From contig DAMANX010000008.1 in assembly GCA_032073245.1 (NCBI GenBank), positions 105,218 through 169,217 on the forward strand: 64,000 nucleotides of DNA, given 5' to 3'. Made by a program: the position numbers and the translations under genes. The number at the start of each line of letters is the position of its first letter. Position 1 is the stretch's first letter. The DNA comes from QVMG01 sp032073245. Lineage in GTDB: Bacteria > Bacteroidota > Bacteroidia > Bacteroidales > Tannerellaceae. The notes beneath the pieces are model-generated. The model saw nothing but the letters and a program-made list of their open reading frames with translations, was not told where the DNA came from and searched no databases. Of the stretch, positions 19,410 through 28,018 are shown piece by piece.

Positions 19410-20120
19410 ATGGATTTAGAAGTAAAAGACCTCGTTAAGAAATTTGGAGAAAAAGTGGCATTGGATATTTCCGAACTGTCTATCCCACAAGGAACACTGC
19501 TCGGACTGGTGGGAAATAACGGAGCTGGAAAAACTACTCTTTTCCGCCTGATCCTGGATTTACTGAAAGCTGATAACGGTTTCATATTGAGTAAGGGTAT
19601 TGATGTAAGTAAAAGCGAAGAATGGAAAAACTATACCGGTTCTTTCCTTGATAATCGCTTCCTGATCGAATTCCTTACTCCCGAAGAATATTTCTATTTC
19701 GTGGGTGAGACGTACGGATTGAACAATAGTGAAGTGGATGAACGGTTAACTCCTTTCAAGCGTTTTATGAATGATGAAATCCTTGGTGAGAAAAAATATA
19801 TCCGGAACTTTTCCGCTGGGAACAAGCAAAAAATCGGTATTATGGCAGCTATGATGATACAGCCCGAGATACTGATTCTTGACGAACCGTTCAACTTCCT
19901 CGATCCTTCTTCGCAAATCGAGATACGTAATATGATACAGCAAATGAACAAAGAACAGAGAACTACTATATTGATATCCAGTCATAATCTTAACTATACA
20001 ACGGATATCAGTACACGTGTTGTTTTACTTGAAAAAGGAATGGTTGTGAAAGATCTGGAAAATACTCCGGAGGCTATCAGTGAGCTGCACTCTTATTTTG
20101 TAGAAAAAAGCAGGGAATAA
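19410..20120 (+). CDS. ABC transporter ATP-binding protein
   Basis: The 236-residue product has Walker A GNNGAGKT (residues 35-42), an ABC signature in the variant form FSAGNKQK (134-141), Walker B LILDEP (Asp158, Glu159) and a switch His192. The signature has Ala and Asn in place of the LSGGQ residues, as often seen in Bacteroidota exporters partnered with DUF5687 permeases. It follows the permease by 20 bases. It energises the transporter from the cytoplasmic side. The 20121-20329 gap that follows holds no gene I can support. Confidence 0.93.
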   Translation: MDLEVKDLVKKFGEKVALDISELSIPQGTLLGLVGNNGAGKTTLFRLILDLLKADNGFILSKGIDVSKSEEWKNYTGSFLDNRFLIEFLTPEEYFYFVGETYGLNNSEVDERLTPFKRFMNDEILGEKKYIRNFSAGNKQKIGIMAAMMIQPEILILDEPFNFLDPSSQIEIRNMIQQMNKEQRTTILISSHNLNYTTDISTRVVLLEKGMVVKDLENTPEAISELHSYFVEKSRE

Positions 20121-20329
20121 AAATTAATAGGTATACCTAATAGATCGTCCATCACCGGAAAACAGTGTCTTTAGGAATTAAACAGAAGATGCTTTTAATT
20201 TCACTGAATTCAGTCTACGGAAAGCAACCGGCAATGCGTCAGCAACGCTGGACCTATCAATTAAAGCCTGTTCCGATAAATTTATATACAAAGCTGAGCA
20301 TACCTCTTCAGCCGGGCAAGAAGCCTTAC

Positions 20330-23206
20330 CTATTTGATTAGCACCTTGTCCGATTCTATTTCTTTTATAGTTGGTTCTGTATCGCTTTTGGGATAACTCA
20401 GTGATTCTACTTTCGCTCCATGAACATCATCGAATACTATCACATGCCGTCCGTCCGGTTGTTCCAGTTTTATGGAACAATCCCGGATGGTAACATTTTT
20501 GACATGGCGAAACCAAAACCCATAAGCCGGCTGAATCTTCAGGTCTCCCACATTATACCGGCCTACCCCGATTTCCGGGGGATTACTGTTCGTGTCTTCT
20601 GCAGGATGACCTCCTTTAGCCAGCAGGTTTACACGATTAAATTGAATGTAGTTGATGTATCCCGTATGCTTCTTATTCGGTAATGTAAAGTTCAGCCCTC
20701 CTTCTACATCCTTACTATCAGGCAATTTATAACCTGCAATAATAGGAGTTGCTTTATTTTGACTGCCGTCATAGGACTTCCAACGAACACCATTAAAAGA
20801 GCTTCCTCCATATACTTCATAGATATCGACATCATTAATGATGATATTCTCTACCGAACCAATATTAGAGTTTGTGCATAACAATTCATCACGTATTGTC
20901 CCATTCTCTTTGAACCGAAAACGTTTAACATCCGCACCTATTACCCGTCCTCTGTTTGAGATAGAGATAAAGAAAGGAGCGCGTGTACGATACATTTTAG
21001 AGCGGGAATGTATTTTGCCTGTGTGTCCTGTATTTAAAAAGATGTTTTTTATATTAGCTCCATCATTTGTTGAGATAGAGAAACCGGCTTTATTCGAACC
21101 CAACACATAAATATTATCCACATACACATCCTGGATATCATCTGCTGTTTCTGAACCTATCTGAAAGAGATTACAATTCGTGTCTCCAATTATATTCCGT
21201 ATCATATAACCTTTTACCGGGCGTGTATAGCCGAGTGAACAATCAGAACCTAACTTTACAATATCATCGGAACTCATTTTGGAATAGATATTGGTTGCTG
21301 CAACATAATTGCATGCCATAAAATCGTAAATATCCCGTGCATTACCCAACTTATATTTGCCGAAATATGTATCATGTACATGTATAGTATCTGTTCCGGT
21401 TGCCAGCAATACAAAGTGTCCCCCCTGATCAATATGAAGTACGTTCTTAAGATCAAAATTCTTTTTTCCCCCTTTTTCCATGTAGTAAGGTTCATCTACT
21501 TCCGGATCATACCACATATCCTTTCCAATATTATATCCTCCAATCTCTATTTGTGAACAAAGCTTGAAAGTGAACATCTTATCCGCACGTTTATGTGGAT
21601 CATTATTCATCACTCTGTCACCCGTTACCAGATTACCATTTCCTGTAATTCGCCCGTTACCGAATATTTTTATATTCCTTTCCCGCTCAGCGAAGAACAT
21701 CGTATTATGAAAGAACGTATGTCCTACATCCTGTTTGGTAAGATAATTCTCCGGATCATCATAAGGTGAAGGATCTGTAGGAGAGAGCCCCGAACGGTAT
21801 GCCCGATCGCTAAACCATGTTGTCTCCGGAACATCATTACCCGGTAGGCAACGTATAACTGCTTTTTCTCCGATATGCAACCAAACATTGCTTTTGAGAT
21901 GTATTGTACGTACCGGGAAATCACCTGTTGTAAATGAAAGTACGCCTCCTCCTATACTATGAATCGTGCGGATGGCATTATTGATCATTTCCGTATCATC
22001 TGTAATCCCATCGCCTTTTGCTCCTAACTGCATCGCATCATATTTTCCCGTATAATAGCTGATTATGTTTGAGTCTCCTGTGTTTTTTCCTCCTTCTACA
22101 ATTAGTTTGAATTTATAAAAGGTATTTGGCATTAAATTAGTCGGTGTAAAAGAGTCATTGTTTGGTTTCAGTCGTTTCAGTTCTTGCCAGCTCTTTCCAT
22201 CATCTACTGAAGCCATTAAAAGTAGTTTTGAAGCCGCTTGGGGAGCGGACCATTTCAAGAGAGGATTCATATAAAGTTCTTCATTTTCCTTTAAAGTAAA
22301 GACAATGGGCATTTCCCGATGGAAATCTGTTATAGTGGAGGAAGTATAGAGGGTGGCCCTACTTGCCGGAGTAATATAACTGCGATATGCTTCAGGTTCT
22401 GTGGTCTCATAAATTGCCTCAAAAATATATTCTTTTTCTGTCGGTATCACCTGATTGATCCGTAGCTGCAGATCAATCCCATTGAAAGGTCTTAGATCTA
22501 ACTCCGTGAAAGTAATGATTTGCCCATCTTCTTTATTGGGGGTAATAGCTACCTCGCCTACTTTTGAATAAGAATAATTAGTCCCCGTTTTACCAATAGA
22601 CTGATGTGATAGGTTTCGTAATGTGACTTCTCCCCGCCCAATTATATTTACTGTAGTATTATCTAAATTAACTTCTATACCCTTTGGTATAAAGAACTGA
22701 ACCATACTTTTAGGAGATCGTTGTCCGGCAATAAAATTAAGAATAATATCCCCCGGTGTATCAAGAGTCATATTGTTTCTTTGAATTGTGAGAGATGGGT
22801 TTAGAGCTCCTTCTATTACCTCAAATAGATAGTTTTTCTTTTGATTCCCTATTTCTATTTCCAGGAGATCGCCGGATACAATATATCCTTTCGTTTTCCT
22901 ATTCCGGTATTTGTCATTAATGCGGCAATCGAAAGAAGAACCGCCTGTGATCTCCAACTGTTCCTTTATCGATTCTACTTTCAGATCAGTACGAACAAGC
23001 CCTTCGTCAACAGGAGTATCTACTGTATAGGCATAAGTTGTTCCTCTGACAAGAAATATCGTATCATTACGAACCATTATCACATTTTTAGCCTTATAAG
23101 AAGGGATAAGAGTTGGAAAAAGCTCTGTAGAGTTTAATGCGGATATAAATAGAGCATTCCCTGGCAAGAGGCAGAAAAGAAAGGCGAATATAATTCTGTA
23201 TTTCAT
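20330..23206 (-). CDS. Large GH28-like parallel beta-helix protein with N-terminal beta-domains
   Basis: The 958-residue product has a signal peptide (MKYRIIFAFLFCLLPGNALF). Residues ~25-300 are unassigned beta-rich sequence and ~300-385 look like an Fn3-type domain. At about residue 390 the pectate-lyase-superfamily opening appears: MQLGAKGDGITDDTEMINNA. Beta-helix repeats follow, with NARDIYDFMAC near 625 and SSDDIVKLGSD near 648, which correspond to the Asp-bearing NxD and DD catalytic strands of GH28 polygalacturonases. GH28 enzymes cleave galacturonic-type linkages, often as exo-enzymes. Typical GH28 proteins are ~450 residues, so the N-terminal half is unusual. It is divergent from the PL8 gene, with a 265-bp intergenic region between them (23207-23471) that holds no clear motif beyond a TACTTTTG box at 23405 facing PL8. 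Confidence 0.75.
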   Translation of the reverse strand: MKYRIIFAFLFCLLPGNALFISALNSTELFPTLIPSYKAKNVIMVRNDTIFLVRGTTYAYTVDTPVDEGLVRTDLKVESIKEQLEITGGSSFDCRINDKYRNRKTKGYIVSGDLLEIEIGNQKKNYLFEVIEGALNPSLTIQRNNMTLDTPGDIILNFIAGQRSPKSMVQFFIPKGIEVNLDNTTVNIIGRGEVTLRNLSHQSIGKTGTNYSYSKVGEVAITPNKEDGQIITFTELDLRPFNGIDLQLRINQVIPTEKEYIFEAIYETTEPEAYRSYITPASRATLYTSSTITDFHREMPIVFTLKENEELYMNPLLKWSAPQAASKLLLMASVDDGKSWQELKRLKPNNDSFTPTNLMPNTFYKFKLIVEGGKNTGDSNIISYYTGKYDAMQLGAKGDGITDDTEMINNAIRTIHSIGGGVLSFTTGDFPVRTIHLKSNVWLHIGEKAVIRCLPGNDVPETTWFSDRAYRSGLSPTDPSPYDDPENYLTKQDVGHTFFHNTMFFAERERNIKIFGNGRITGNGNLVTGDRVMNNDPHKRADKMFTFKLCSQIEIGGYNIGKDMWYDPEVDEPYYMEKGGKKNFDLKNVLHIDQGGHFVLLATGTDTIHVHDTYFGKYKLGNARDIYDFMACNYVAATNIYSKMSSDDIVKLGSDCSLGYTRPVKGYMIRNIIGDTNCNLFQIGSETADDIQDVYVDNIYVLGSNKAGFSISTNDGANIKNIFLNTGHTGKIHSRSKMYRTRAPFFISISNRGRVIGADVKRFRFKENGTIRDELLCTNSNIGSVENIIINDVDIYEVYGGSSFNGVRWKSYDGSQNKATPIIAGYKLPDSKDVEGGLNFTLPNKKHTGYINYIQFNRVNLLAKGGHPAEDTNSNPPEIGVGRYNVGDLKIQPAYGFWFRHVKNVTIRDCSIKLEQPDGRHVIVFDDVHGAKVESLSYPKSDTEPTIKEIESDKVLIK

Positions 23207-23471
23207 GGCTTTGTTTATAAAAGTATAGAATAAGTTATATATGTATGTAAAAATAGGAACATTTGAGAAGAGAGACTATAAACAGAGATTCAAAGACATG
23301 TAAATTTATCTCATATCTTGTTTTTGGTACCTTAGGAAATGCAAAAAGAATCTAAATGGTTTTGTTTATTTAGCGAATGTTATCGCACACATGGGAAATA
23401 ATTGTACTTTTGAAGATGATACCAGTTGAATGAAAGAGTATTATGAAACTTATAAATAAACATCATCGTAT

Positions 23472-25655
23472 ATGAGAACTCTGCATAATAGAATCTTCCT
23501 AAAATTATTTATCCTTACACTTTTCTTTTCCTCTTTTTCTTTTTTTACTGTTTACGCATCCGAAATAGAACAGATAAAGAAAAATTATGTAAGATCCATT
23601 TTATCAAAGGACAAGAAGGAATTGGAAATTACAAACTATCTTTTGCAGATTCCGAAGGAAAAATATTATGGAGATCAGGTAGTTGTTGATTTAATGGATA
23701 GATATCCCATTAGCGAGGAACGTATTCAGTTCTTATTGAATATTGAAAGTAATGGATCTTGGAATGATGTAGAATACACAAGTAAGGATCCTTCGGGGTG
23801 GACACCTCATATGCATATGGGACGTATTTTGGAATTGACTAAGATTTTTAGTGATCCCTCTTCTTCTTATAACAATTCTCCCTACGTTGAAAAAGTTATA
23901 CATAAAGCGTTGGAATATTGGTTTCAGGCTAAGCTAGTGTCTTCAAACTGGTGGTATAACCAAATAGGAATACCTAAAGTATTAGCTTCAATATGTCTTT
24001 TATTTGAAGATAAAATGACTGAACATGAAATGTCTGAGGCCATTAAGGTTCTTTATAATGCAAAAATAGAGCGGACAGGGCAAAATAAGATTTGGCTTTC
24101 GGGTATTGTGTTGGTAAGAGGTTTGCTTGAAAACGATTTATCAGTTGTAAGAGAGGCGAGAGATGCAATTCAGTCAGAGATCAGTATCGCAAAAGGAACA
24201 GCTGAAGGTATCAAAATGGATCACAGTTTTCATCAACATGGAGCCCAGCAGCAATTTGGTAATTATGGGGCTGCTTATTTGTTGAGTTTAAGTGGTTGGG
24301 CACAGATATTTGAAGGGACATCGCTCACTTTCGATCAGCAAGCTTACGATTGTTTATTCGACTTGGTAGATCAGGGATATCGCCGGGCTCTTTGGAAAGG
24401 TTATATGGATATAAATATGTTGGGAAGGCAATTGTTTCATAATGCGCAACGGCATAAAGCCATATCAGTTGCTTTCTCTTCTAATTCATTATCAAGAGTA
24501 GATAGTAAGAACAGAGCAGGTTATCAACAACTTATTGATGAAAATATATTGAATAGTACTAATCCGGGAGTGTTAGGTTTATATCATTTTTGGATGTCCG
24601 ATGAAACAGTTCAACGATGTTCCAAATGGATGGTTTCTGTTAAAATGTCTTCTAGCCGTGTAACAGGTGTGGAGGCAGGTAACGGAGATAATAAAAAGGG
24701 ATGGTACATGGCTGATGGTGCTACATATACATATATGAAAGGGGATGAATATGAAAATATATTTCCTTATTGGAATTGGAGGAGAATACCCGGAACTACT
24801 GCCTATGAAACGGATAAGCCTTTGAAACAATCAGGATGGACAGGTAGGCAAAATACAAAATCTTTTGTCGGCAATGTAAATGATGGGCATTTGGGAATGA
24901 CTATTATGGATTTTTCAAGAGATGGGCTTGATGCTCGAAAGGCCTGGGTTTTTACGGATGAGTATGTTCTTTGTTTGGGGGCTGGAATCAAGAGTGATAG
25001 TAACTGTCTTGTTACAACAAGTATTGAACAAAGTAAAGCCAAATCCGACCTGTTTTATTTGAATGGTCAGGTTTGGGAGAACACTACTCTACAAGCATTT
25101 TCAGGGGGCAGAAATCCTCGTTACTTCCACCATAATATAGGATATATAATTATGGATGGAAATGGTACGGCATCTGTTGAAAAGAACACAGGTAGTTGGC
25201 ATGATATAATGTCGCTCTATCCTGAAACAATGGTGGAGTCGGGCGATGTTGTTTGTTTATACCTCAATCACGGGGCTGTACCTCAACAGGCAACTTATCA
25301 ATATCTTATTCTTCCGGCTACAACCAGGGATAAAGTGAAGACATTTGATCTTTGCAAATTCAGAGTATTGGAAAATACCGCTAAAAGACAGATTGTATCA
25401 CTTCCTAAAGGAGTTTTTCTTGTATCACTTTATGAAGCAGGAAAGGTTGAACTTTCTGGAAATCTAGAATTTGTGAGTGATAAACCGGGATTATTTCTAA
25501 TAAAGGAGAATAATTACTTTTTTGAAGTCTTTGCGACTGATCCCACTTATAAAGAAGCTTCTTTTATTCTATCCGTCAACGGAGAAGAAAAAGTAATATC
25601 CCTTCCAATGGATGATTATGCCGGAACAGTGTCAAAAGTTACATTTAAGAAATAA
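23472..25655 (+). CDS. Polysaccharide lyase family 8 enzyme (chondroitin AC/hyaluronate lyase type)
   Basis: The 727-residue product starts with a signal peptide (ends near FTVYAS). The N-terminal (alpha/alpha) toroid has the SNWWYNQIG motif of the PL8 substrate cleft. Catalytic residues are present with chondroitinase AC spacing: His256 (FHQHG), Tyr265 (GNYG), Arg319 (GRQLF) and Glu401 (GVEAGNG). The C-terminal beta-sandwich follows. PL8 lyases cleave chondroitin, hyaluronan or xanthan by beta-elimination in the periplasm or at the surface, giving unsaturated disaccharides that GH88 enzymes such as the one at 12798 can process. A TACTTTTG box at 23405-23412 is a possible promoter. A palindrome array begins 17 bases after the stop. 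Confidence 0.93.
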   Translation: MRTLHNRIFLKLFILTLFFSSFSFFTVYASEIEQIKKNYVRSILSKDKKELEITNYLLQIPKEKYYGDQVVVDLMDRYPISEERIQFLLNIESNGSWNDVEYTSKDPSGWTPHMHMGRILELTKIFSDPSSSYNNSPYVEKVIHKALEYWFQAKLVSSNWWYNQIGIPKVLASICLLFEDKMTEHEMSEAIKVLYNAKIERTGQNKIWLSGIVLVRGLLENDLSVVREARDAIQSEISIAKGTAEGIKMDHSFHQHGAQQQFGNYGAAYLLSLSGWAQIFEGTSLTFDQQAYDCLFDLVDQGYRRALWKGYMDINMLGRQLFHNAQRHKAISVAFSSNSLSRVDSKNRAGYQQLIDENILNSTNPGVLGLYHFWMSDETVQRCSKWMVSVKMSSSRVTGVEAGNGDNKKGWYMADGATYTYMKGDEYENIFPYWNWRRIPGTTAYETDKPLKQSGWTGRQNTKSFVGNVNDGHLGMTIMDFSRDGLDARKAWVFTDEYVLCLGAGIKSDSNCLVTTSIEQSKAKSDLFYLNGQVWENTTLQAFSGGRNPRYFHHNIGYIIMDGNGTASVEKNTGSWHDIMSLYPETMVESGDVVCLYLNHGAVPQQATYQYLILPATTRDKVKTFDLCKFRVLENTAKRQIVSLPKGVFLVSLYEAGKVELSGNLEFVSDKPGLFLIKENNYFFEVFATDPTYKEASFILSVNGEEKVISLPMDDYAGTVSKVTFKK

Positions 25656-25672
25656 AATGATAGTGCCACCAG

Positions 25673-25760
25673 CATGACACAGTTGTGCCACCGGCTTGGC
25701 ACGTTTGTGCCACGGGCATGGCACAGTTGTGCCAACTAAATGGCACGACACTGGCACAAC
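25673..25760. repeat. Array B: four tandem 22-bp palindromic units
   Basis: Units begin at 25673, 25695, 25717 and 25739, with a half-unit directly upstream from 25651. The dyad is TGGCAC-(4 nt)-GTGCCA; the last unit is degenerate (TGGCAC in direct orientation). Spacers between palindromes are CCAGCA, CCGGCT, CGGGCA and ACTAAA, nearly those of array A although the arms differ. It fills the gap between the convergent PL8 and HAD genes, so it cannot be a promoter element for either. It could form stem-loops in both transcripts and act in termination. Confidence 0.9.
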
Positions 25761-25790
25761 GATACTACAAATTGGAGTAGATATGAATTT

Positions 25791-26429
25791 TTACCACATC
25801 TGATAATCTTCAAAGCTTAATCCTTCAAAATTAGGTATGACTTTGTATACTTTATCTTTTAGAGATTCGGGTGAATTTGAAGTGGAAAGCCCAACCACAC
25901 GTATGCCTGCGTCTGTTGCAGCTTGTATTCCTGCGAAAGAGTCTTCAAATACAACACAGTCCGAAGGTGATACTTGTAGGTCGGACACGGCTAGCAGATA
26001 ACACATCGGATCAGGTTTACCTTTGGTTATTCTGTCTGCAGTCACGATAGTATCGAATAAACCGTTGAAGTCGTACATTTTAAACGCACGATCTATTTTT
26101 AATTGATCAGAGCTTGTTACCAGTCCTATTTGTATTCCTTCTTTTCTTAATGATCGTAAGAATTCCATTGAACCGGGCATAAGGGGTAGGGGCATATTAC
26201 TTTCATATTCTGAGGCCTCATCTATTACCATTTGTTGAAAAGCTTCCGGATAATCAGAGAAATAATTTTCCATGATATGAGTCATAGTTGTTCCTTTTAT
26301 TACGTCGGCAAAATCAGGAATACCTAAACCATACCGTATTGCAGCATCATTCCAAAAGAGATCATAAATAGGTTCAGTATCTACAATTACACCATCAAAA
26401 TCAAAAAGTGCTGTCTTTCCCATTTTCAT
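25791..26429 (-). CDS. HAD-superfamily hydrolase, beta-phosphoglucomutase/sugar-phosphatase type
   Basis: The 212-residue protein has the HAD nucleophile motif DFDGVIVDTEP (Asp10, Asp12), motif II LVTSS, motif III Lys in RITKGKPDP and motif IV VVFEDSFAGIQAA, with a helical C1 cap between residues 18 and 80. These mark it as a cytoplasmic phosphatase or phosphoglucomutase of the PGMB class; the exact sugar phosphate cannot be chosen. A near-consensus promoter box (TATCTTCG, read leftward) lies at 26455-26462. It converges on the PL8 gene with array B between them. Confidence 0.9.
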   Translation of the reverse strand: MKMGKTALFDFDGVIVDTEPIYDLFWNDAAIRYGLGIPDFADVIKGTTMTHIMENYFSDYPEAFQQMVIDEASEYESNMPLPLMPGSMEFLRSLRKEGIQIGLVTSSDQLKIDRAFKMYDFNGLFDTIVTADRITKGKPDPMCYLLAVSDLQVSPSDCVVFEDSFAGIQAATDAGIRVVGLSTSNSPESLKDKVYKVIPNFEGLSFEDYQMW

Positions 26430-26605
26430 ATTACGCTTTGTCTGAAATTTTCCGCGAAGATAGTCTAATATATCCTCACAATGTTATACTTTGTTGAAAT
26501 TTGTAAGGGAATTAATGCTTATTATCCAAAAAGATATATCTTTGTGTGCGTCCACATGACGGGAAATCAATATTGTCTATTTTACTTTTAATTCATAATA
26601 TAAAA

Positions 26606-27982
26606 ATGAAAACACACTTGAAATTAGCTTTGGCAGCATTAGTTCTGCTTTGTAGCTGTCAACCGAACGATGGATGGCAGAAGTTATTTAATGGAAAAGA
26701 TCTTACCGGATTTGTTCAGTTAAACGGTGAAGCACCTTACCGGGTAGAAGATGGCTGTATTGTTGGAACTTCCGTGAAGGGACAACCTAATAGCTTTCTG
26801 GCTACAGATCAAAAGTATGGTGATTTTATTCTGGAGTTTGAAGCCTGGTGTGATCCTGCATTAAATTCCGGTGTGCAATTCCGCAGTGAAAGCTACCCTG
26901 AATATCAGAACGGACGTGTACATGGCTATCAATGTGAAATGGATCCATCTGATAGAGCATGGAGTGGAGGTATTTATGATGAAGCAAGACGTGGTTGGTT
27001 AGTTACCTTGACTGATAATAAAGCAGGACAAGCTGCTTATAAGAAAAATGACTGGAATAGTTTCCGTATTGAAGCAATTGGTGAAAATATCCGTATTTGG
27101 CTAAATGGAGTAAATACTGCTGATTTGTATGATAATCAAACTCCAAGTGGTTTTATTGCTTTTCAGGTGCATGGTATCGGAAATAATGATGCGTTGGAAG
27201 GAAAAGAAATAAAATGGCGTAATATCCGCATTAAAACAGAGAATCTTGAAACGGAACGTATGCAAGGTACATTGGCACCGGAAGTAAACCGTATTCCTAA
27301 TTCATTGACTGATACTGAAAAAGCACAAGGTTGGAAATTATTATTTGATGGAAAATCAACAGAAGGTTGGCGCGGAGCTCATAAGGATGCTTTCCCAACA
27401 CATGGCTGGAAAGTGGAAGATGGACAAATGATTGTACAAAAATCAGGTGGTGGCGAGTCTACAAATGGTGGAGATATCGTAACCATGGATGAATACAGCG
27501 CTTTTGAATTAACTGTGGAATTTAAAATTACAGAAGGAGCTAATAGCGGTATTAAGTATTTTGTGACTGAAGAAGAAAAACCAAGCGGTTCTGCCTATGG
27601 CCTGGAATATCAAATATTAGATGATAGAGCGCATCCTGATGCAAAACTTTATACTACAACTCCCGGAAGCCGTACTTTAGCCAGTTTGTATGATGTAATC
27701 AAAGCTGAAAACAAGCGTTTCAATGGTGTTGGACAATGGAATCAGGCTGTACTAAAAGTTTACCCAAATAATCATGTTGAACACTGGATGAACGGATTCA
27801 AGACTGTTGAATATGAACGTGGATCGGAAGCTTTCCGCGAAGCTGTGAAAGGAAGCAAATATGCAGCGAAAGCATATAATGAACACGGACGTTTCGGAGA
27901 AGCTCCTTCAGGACATATCCTTTTACAGGATCATGGTGATGAAGTTGCTTTTCGTAGCATAAAGATTAAAGAGTTGAAATAA
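26606..27982 (+). CDS. Lipoprotein with two DUF1080 (3-keto-disaccharide hydrolase-like) domains
   Basis: The ATG at 26606 gives a 458-residue protein with a lipoprotein signal (LVLLCSC); an upstream in-frame ATG at 26546 adds 20 residues that break the signal and lies close to a TATCTTTG box at 26537-26544. Two tandem concanavalin-type DUF1080 domains are visible: WQKLFNGKDLTGF (~25) with SGVQFRSESYPEYQNGRVHG, and WKLLFDGKSTEGWRG (~245) with SGIKYFVTEEEKPSGSAYG. Each ends in an EIKWRNIRIK / VAFRSIKIKEL strand. Family members hydrolyse 3-keto-glycosides or bind glycans in the periplasm. No PUL partner sits beside it. Confidence 0.88.
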   Translation: MKTHLKLALAALVLLCSCQPNDGWQKLFNGKDLTGFVQLNGEAPYRVEDGCIVGTSVKGQPNSFLATDQKYGDFILEFEAWCDPALNSGVQFRSESYPEYQNGRVHGYQCEMDPSDRAWSGGIYDEARRGWLVTLTDNKAGQAAYKKNDWNSFRIEAIGENIRIWLNGVNTADLYDNQTPSGFIAFQVHGIGNNDALEGKEIKWRNIRIKTENLETERMQGTLAPEVNRIPNSLTDTEKAQGWKLLFDGKSTEGWRGAHKDAFPTHGWKVEDGQMIVQKSGGGESTNGGDIVTMDEYSAFELTVEFKITEGANSGIKYFVTEEEKPSGSAYGLEYQILDDRAHPDAKLYTTTPGSRTLASLYDVIKAENKRFNGVGQWNQAVLKVYPNNHVEHWMNGFKTVEYERGSEAFREAVKGSKYAAKAYNEHGRFGEAPSGHILLQDHGDEVAFRSIKIKELK

Positions 27983-28018
27983 GACCGAGTTTGAAGCTCC
28001 TCACTTAGTAGTCAAAGG

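Noticed and set aside
20178..20330. About 50 open codons on the minus strand beyond the end of the GH28-like gene
   Set aside because: There is no start codon and the plus strand is equally open over most of it; no homologous family recognised.
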